Below are positions 58,601 through 64,000 of a DNA stretch of 64,000 bases, piece after piece. Source of the DNA: Lunularia cruciata. Its lineage: Eukaryota; Streptophyta; Marchantiopsida; Lunulariales; Lunulariaceae. Below the pieces are notes generated by a model, which saw only the letters and a program-made list of their open reading frames with translations, did not search any database and had not been told where the DNA came from. The translations under genes were made by a program, and so were the position numbers. The DNA lies in NCBI GenBank assembly GCA_948567375.1, contig OX419759.1, positions 1,031,303-1,095,302 of the forward strand. Direction: 5' to 3'. Position 1 is the first letter of the stretch. Each line of letters starts with the position of its first letter.

Positions 58601-61600
58601 AGTTGTGACCTTCCCTTACTATTTCGCATTCTTCTCAAACTATACTTAAACAGCATTGAGTAACAATAAGCAGACAGCAAGATTTAGTACGGAACATACT
58701 AGCTCTTGGTGATTCTTGACATATCTGAGTAATGGGAGCAGAAGCCATTTGCAGAAGGGGGGATACACACGCACTAAGGACCAAACCGCTTCAAACCAAA
58801 GATCTAAGCAATTAAAGGCATGCAAGAACCAAGGCAAACCGAAGACATGCTGACCTAAGTAAGAGAATACATACAAGTCTAAGCAAGTAGGAACTGACAA
58901 AAGAGACACGATCCAATGCAGAAGCGAAGGGATCAATATCTAGAGTTGTATGCAGCATCTAATGAAGAAAGCATTACTTCGCGTTCCTCGACTGCCAAGA
59001 AAACCAGAGGATGCACTTGGAAGCAAATGGAAACCATCGAGCAAGTAGAAAACATAGTGTTAGTGGGTGGCAGATGGTTATTGACATATATGTAGAAGTT
59101 ACTCACCATCTGGAATTTCAAACTCAGAATCGTCAGGGCTTTCTTTGGTCCCTTCCAGTAGAGCATTTGTGGCACTTTCCGCTGCAGAACTTCCGGTAGA
59201 TCCCGTCAGCATGGACAAAGGACTCCAAATAGACTCCACCAACTGCAGTTGATCCGGTATATCAAGCAAGTACTCTGTTCAAGATTCATGCTTCGAGAAC
59301 TCTGATGATGAAATACAAGGGGCTGACGAGAAGGAAATGAGCTTACCTCTTCATTTTGAAGAACAACATACAAACAATTTCGCTAGATTTTGCAACTAAG
59401 CCATTAACGTTTATTAGCTCCGCAAACAGGATGTCCACAAAGAAATCATATCCAGGACCTTATGAGAGTTTGGTTTCAGTAACTAACCGGACAGAGGGAG
59501 AGTATTCAAGTGATTGGTGATAGTTAAGCTATGGAACTGGCAACTAGCATCTGAACCACCCGACTCGAACTCTCTACCCCGAATAATCTTCGTAGTAGAA
59601 CTACATTTGAGTGAAATGCAAGAGGCAATTTGTTTCAAATTCCAGCTTACCTGGATTTCTGATGTAGTGATAGCCACATTCAGACCATCAATGGAACAGT
59701 GACCGTGCCAAGCATTGCTCCACTTCCAAACCTTATCTGTAGAATCGACTCTTTCAATTGCACATGATACTGATAGGTTTTCCAAGATAAAAGAATTGAA
59801 TTCAGAGAGTGCTTTCTCAAAAATCTGAGCTTCCTTGTCCAGTGCTCCACGATTTCCTGACAGGTTTAAATCCTCGAAATCGGCTGAACTCGTTCCCTCT
59901 TCCAGACTAGAGCTCCCGCTGGACGACGAAGAACTTTCCCTAACTGGTTTTCTAAAGTGATTATCTGCTACAGAGGTGCCGTCAACATCAGCTCCAGGAG
60001 CAGTTTTAAAGCTTGACCCGAACTGTGGCGCCCTTGAACCTGATCTACCTGGTTTCTTATGAGCATTCCCAGGAACTCGAGCTTGAAGAGCAAGAATTGT
60101 GAGCCGTGTGTGGTCTACAACTGCCTTTCTCACAGTGACATCAACTTCCAGCATGGATGACATCTCGATCTCAAGCAAAACTCCTTCAGCCGCAACTGCC
60201 AAACCAGTTTAAACACATGAAGATTGTCAAACTACCAAAGAGCTGCAATGGCTTGTTTGATCAAGGACTGATAGCAACACCGTAATATGACTGCTTGCAA
60301 TGCGGCAAAAATCACCCACCATGTAGCAAGGACTTGAGACTAATTCAAGTGACAAATTTCGTGACAGTGTAAAGGGCTCGCTAAGCAAGGAGCAACATGT
60401 TTCTGTTGACAAAGGATTGTTTAAAGTGACTCTAAGCAACAGTACTTGCATTTTAATGATATGTTTTTTGCATAGTTTCCGGAGCAAAAGCTGAACCGAA
60501 ACCTAAGTTCTACGTCCATAGAAAACAAGCTGATAATGACGTATGCATACCTTTATCTGCAAAACTGTGTCTTGCCAGGACAACAGAAAAGCCTACAACC
60601 GTTGAGGTAACAATTCCTCCAAAGCTGGGTGCTGGAGTGCTCGTCGCATTCGGAATGGGAACTTTTGAGCTTGGAGGGGCCGACGTTGTTCTCTTGAACT
60701 TCTTCACCTTCTTAACCTTCGAGCCAGTGGGAGGGGGGAGAGACGACGATCGAAATGCTTTGGACGGCGAGGACGACCGCCAACTTTGCTCTTCTGCAAA
60801 TCTAGGTTCCTGATCTTTACATGCCTCCGTTTTGGACTCAGGCGAAGTAAACAAAACCCGTGACTTCTCTACCAACCTTCCCATATCTCCACAAAACTGG
60901 AAAAAGGTGGCTATAGCTGCTGTGTGAAGAACGACTAATCCACCCTGTCATCATGCAACAAGATATAAGTGAAGTTTATCTTCCTTGGTCAACATCCAAC
61001 ACAAGTCACGTAAACTCATCCTTGTAATCTTAGAGTCTATGTTTTGATCAACTGCCTCATACATACTCGACACCAAATTGCAGTGTATGAAAGTTCAAGT
61101 AGCACAGCAGTGGAGTTAGAAAGACACGAGTCTTACTTGAGTATTGAGCAGAACCTTTTGGAAGTGCCTGTCAACCTCAAACTCCAGGTGCAACGAATCT
61201 GGTCCTCTAGCCACCTTATCAATTTTGGCAATCAAGACATCTAGAGACCCATCTGTGACCAGGAGTTTGTCCACTTCGAGACTTATAACCAACCACTGTA
61301 ACCCAGGTTCTGAAATATAATCATTGCTAAGATTATTTGCACCGTGAGGGCCGATTTGCTGGGTCGTCTCTCCTTCACCTGTAGCAAGCGGCTCCATTGT
61401 ATTCGATTTCACCTGAGACTCTGAAGAACTTGAGCTACTCTCCAAACTCTGCTCGAGATCCGCAAAACTCTCAACAGATGAGTGCGATGACAATGATTCC
61501 CTCTGTCTTTCTAATCTCACATCTCGCTCGCCGTTTTGGGCTGTTTCCGAATCTGAACCTTCCTTCCTATCAGCTCTTACGGTGCTACCACTATCCCTAT

Positions 61601-64000
61601 TTTCTTCTGAAACTTGATAATGAGTCGGACCAATGATCTTCGCACTAGTATAATCGACGGAAATTTCTGTGAGTACTACCGCACGTCTGCTATCCTTCGA
61701 TGAGCCATTGAAGAACTGCTTTCTTAACATTTCAAGGTCAGCTTTGCTAGTAACTTTACTACAGTCAACCAAACGCATGGCAGCATCTTCAACAGTAGAG
61801 GAAACCAACAATTGTATCCCATCTCCCAAAGAAGATTCAAATAGAATCTTTTCTATGGAAACATAGGCCTCTCTGCCCATATTAGCGCCAACGACCTTTT
61901 GCTCCCAATTCGTGAAGGTGTCCAAGTCTCTATCTACAAGTGTCAGCCTTTCCTCTCGCGGTTCGTATCTCAGGCCCTCATCTTGTCTCACTTGAGATTG
62001 GAACCCACCAGCACCTTCACTAGGACCGTCGTCCAACCGTGCGTCACCGAGAATCATTCTGAACTTTCCAACTTCTAGGAAGAAGCAAACAGCAAAGGCA
62101 GATGTAAGCGCTATCTGCCCAGGATCCGTGGACCCATCCATTTCTGCGTCTTCCTGGCCGTACTCTGACATGGGACTCAGCGTTCCCGGAGCAACAACGT
62201 TCAACCCTGGAGAATCCTTTTCAGACTTGACAACCAATGTAGAGTCTGGAGTGTAACTGGGCTTTAGGATTTCTGTGTAGAAGGCGAGAACCTACAACAC
62301 GGTACACAGCATGAAAACCTGAACTAGGTCTAGTACAGTTGGACATTACCTCCTGAAAGTTGTTGGGAGTGCACAGACTAACTCCAAAACTTCGACAATA
62401 GCTTAAAAATGGCAAATGAGTGGAAATAGCCAGAGCAACAGACAGTTCCCGATACCTGGAAACATGTATAGCTCTTGAATGACTACCGAGTTGTATCATA
62501 GTTGTAGCGTGGGAACAGCGGTCAAAGCAGAGTGGAAGTCATACCTGCAATATGATTGCCACTTCATGGATGTACGACTGCACAAACAAAGCAGGGATCT
62601 TGGCTTTCACAGATGCACAAACGGACTTGCTGGTGTTGAAGAGAGAGCTGAACTGATCCCTGTTCAGACAACGGAGAAGTAGTTTTTGTTAAATAGGCAC
62701 ATCATTAGGCGTGTCAATGCATGCTCCTCCTACGCAAGAAAGCTCACGTCTTAATCTTCAATCCGCTACAGAACTTTCAGTCATGTGGGACCAGAGTTCA
62801 CAGGTTTCAAAGAGTTACTTCCAATAACCTTCCAGGTTGATGCATGACTTACTTATTTCTAACTTAGGCAACAGATAAACGTCTCATACCAGCAAAATGA
62901 TGTCTCGATAGTAAAACCCATAGGTCCTGCAACTGGAAGTTTCTTAACGCTTTCTCTCCGCAACTCCAGAACCAGAGACGCTCTTTTTGCTGACATGTAC
63001 AGATTGTTTGCTACTTGTTCGTGCTCCCAGTATGTACCCTCGCCAATTTCTTGAGAAATCTCAGGGGCAGGTGGCTTCTTGAGCCAGAGTTTGTTGTCCC
63101 AAAGCTTAGCCCATCGACCACTTGATCTCTCAAAACCTTCACCCGTCTCTGAAGAGGCCACATCTGCATCGATCTTTTGAGGTGGCCATATGACCAACTC
63201 CAACCTTCCCAGATCCAGGACAATAGTTGCTCCCATAGTTGGATCATGACGGAAGGAGTTCCTGTCTCCATCTTCCATTCTCTCGTTTTGGAAGTCTAAC
63301 AGCTCATTAGCAGTCGATGACAATCTCAACTTCGGACCATCAACAACAGCTGTGAAGAGAAAGCTCGTTGCCGGTACAGCTGAAACCATGGCCTCCCGTC
63401 CCTTATCCAGATTTGTCTCGTACTTCTCATCATAAAACTTCTCAAGAGTAACAGTAGTTTGTGCTTGGCTGGAGTGCTTTGGAGGTCTTATCGTAGGGCT
63501 ACTTTGCTTAGTTTCCCGAGATACCATAAGTTGGTCCATAAGAAGGCGAATACGGGTAAGATAAGCGCTCTTCAATGAACATTCTAACTGACCCATGGAT
63601 AATGAGCACTTAATTACACTACCAGGACAGTCCTCTGTGATAGGATCATCATCTAAGCTATTGAACTCAGCAATCAGAAACGGTCGTCCGCTTGCAACTC
63701 TACGTCTTTTCAGATCGGAGTGCTTGAATGAATCAACATTAGCTGATCTTTCCTTTCTTGGTGTTGTCCGAAACTTCTCCCATACCTCCAGTCGGCGATC
63801 TTGCCAATTCCAGTGCTTCCCATACATTCCATCAGCAAGAGAAGGATGATCAGCATTGTGCCCACCTCCATCGCTCTTCCGGGGGCAAGGACGACTTGAA
63901 ACTAATAATGCTCTATCCCCTGCATTGGCTGCCCATCTTCCAAGGGAGATGAAATCCTTGTCAAAAGCTTCATTGTCCAAACCCTTCCTGAGTTCCTCTG
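45755..64000 (-). CDS. VPS13 family protein, SHRUBBY-like (partial, N-terminus off the right edge)
   Basis: A very large intron-rich gene. I joined 34 exons with GT-AG borders and matching phases into one open frame of 3,023 residues ending in TAG at 45755-45757. It continues open at base 64000, so the chorein N-terminal domain is outside. The SHR-BD (VPS13 adaptor-binding) region lies in the middle and the conserved VPS13 C-terminal region at the end. VPS13 proteins are rod-shaped bridges that move lipids between membranes at contact sites. The C-terminal third resembles Arabidopsis SHRUBBY, which affects root patterning. Exons are listed in the three segment entries. The start of exon 53401-53611 is the least certain border. 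One TTGCAG acceptor keeps the frame; the stronger CCCAG at 53637 would give a stop. Confidence 0.9.
49949..55243 (-). other. VPS13 gene, segment 2: fourteen exons with the SHR-BD/adaptor-binding region
   Basis: Exons: 55123-55243, 54791-54907, 54421-54551, 53966-54126, 53746-53798, 53401-53611, 52798-53268, 52415-52701, 52079-52164, 51883-51975, 51277-51631, 50722-51120, 50448-50544, 49949-50292. Diagnostic pieces are FLTVSPMIRIRNASGLLLEL, VVLTRYVIHNDSHVTLLF, IIRLVPRYFVANDSGETILV followed by CQDGFQ, ALGSFSVKIRRPQ, and YVWDDLGLPHKLTVKVSG. The recurrent 'Y-V-x-N-x-(S/D)' strands followed by 'LxPGE' match the repeated modules of the VPS13 adaptor-binding domain (Pfam SHR-BD, formerly DUF1162). 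Confidence 0.85.
55420..55880. repeat. Intronic tandem repeat, about 180-base units, in VPS13
   Basis: Three diverged units near 55443, 55629 and 55806 share GAGNACAGAAGCCGTTC-type cores, then a few bases, then GATCCAGAA and a trailing AATAGTGA.AAATCC. Weaker single copies appear in other introns of the gene near 50680, 57262 and 58732. Confidence 0.6.
55988..64000 (-). other. VPS13 gene, segment 1: eight exons of the central rod region
   Basis: Exons (read right to left): 62890-64000 (continues past the edge), 62545-62659, 61137-62291, 60551-60944, 59488-60195, 59107-59274, 56828-56997, 55988-56652. They encode residues 1 to about 1,495 of the visible protein. The sequence has alternating beta-like stretches such as LQWLVISLEVDKLLVTDGSL and VLLEIEMSSMLEVDVTVRKA, separated by long Ser/Glu-rich linkers (for example exon 61137-62291 and the S/P/K-rich exon 60551-60944). 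This fits the low-conservation middle of VPS13 proteins. Confidence 0.8.
57206..58445. repeat. Intronic tandem repeat, about 350-390-base units, in VPS13
   Basis: GTATGAATATGGAACCCGTT followed by GTTAGAACACGG recurs at 57207, 57330, 57718 and 58069. The three large units (57330-57717, 57718-58068, 58069 to about 58445) also share CATCATTCAC.C.TAGTG, TTAGTTTGTA, CCTAAACCCCC and a CATTxxAAGTCT end. They fill most of the 2.1-kb intron 56998-59106. Confidence 0.75.

Overview
The window is land-plant nuclear DNA. Two genes have spliceosomal introns of roughly 100 to 600 bases, each protein has clear plant relatives, and the repeats are plant transposon families. A non-flowering plant, most likely a moss or other bryophyte, fits best, but this is an inference from gene style and not a proven identification.

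Left third (1 to about 20.3 kb): a transposon graveyard with almost no CpG and no intact gene. A Ty3/gypsy element on the minus strand (1-4179; integrase, RNase H, RT, protease, gag, PBS, 5' LTR) enters from the left edge. Next come a decayed coiled-coil frame with an LTR-element-like primer site (4.7-6.2 kb), CT-rich unassigned DNA, and a PIF/Harbinger transposase relic (about 9.47-9.98 kb). A second gypsy copy (11151 to about 19185) has lost its RT and is split by two later insertions: a Tigger/pogo-like DNA transposon (13809-16093) in gag and a shrunken Ty1/copia element (16823-18772) in the 5' LTR. The gypsy LTRs carry clusters of heat-shock-element-like sites, and in the first copy these lie upstream of a TATA box.

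Middle (20.3-31 kb): base composition changes sharply near 20.3 kb. A GC-richer block (about 20.3-21.3 kb) holds a sequence resembling group II intron domain V and may be organelle-derived. The rest is intergenic, with small repeats and microsatellites.

Right half (31-64 kb): three recognisable genes. (1) A two-exon bZIP transcription factor resembling plant group S1, plus strand, 31626-33094. (2) A six-exon KEA-type cation/proton antiporter, plus strand, 39334-42940, with a long acidic N-terminal region and no C-terminal KTN domain. (3) A VPS13/SHRUBBY-type bridge-like lipid-transfer protein, minus strand, ending at 45755 and running off the right edge; 34 exons could be joined in one continuous frame (about 3,023 residues), with the N-terminus outside the window. 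The KEA and VPS13 genes converge. Two VPS13 introns contain tandem repeats. The bZIP and KEA genes have short upstream reading frames in their presumed leaders.

There is no operon, CRISPR array or recognisable tRNA/rRNA gene. The three genes have unrelated roles (transcription, ion exchange, lipid transfer) and appear to be neighbours by position only.
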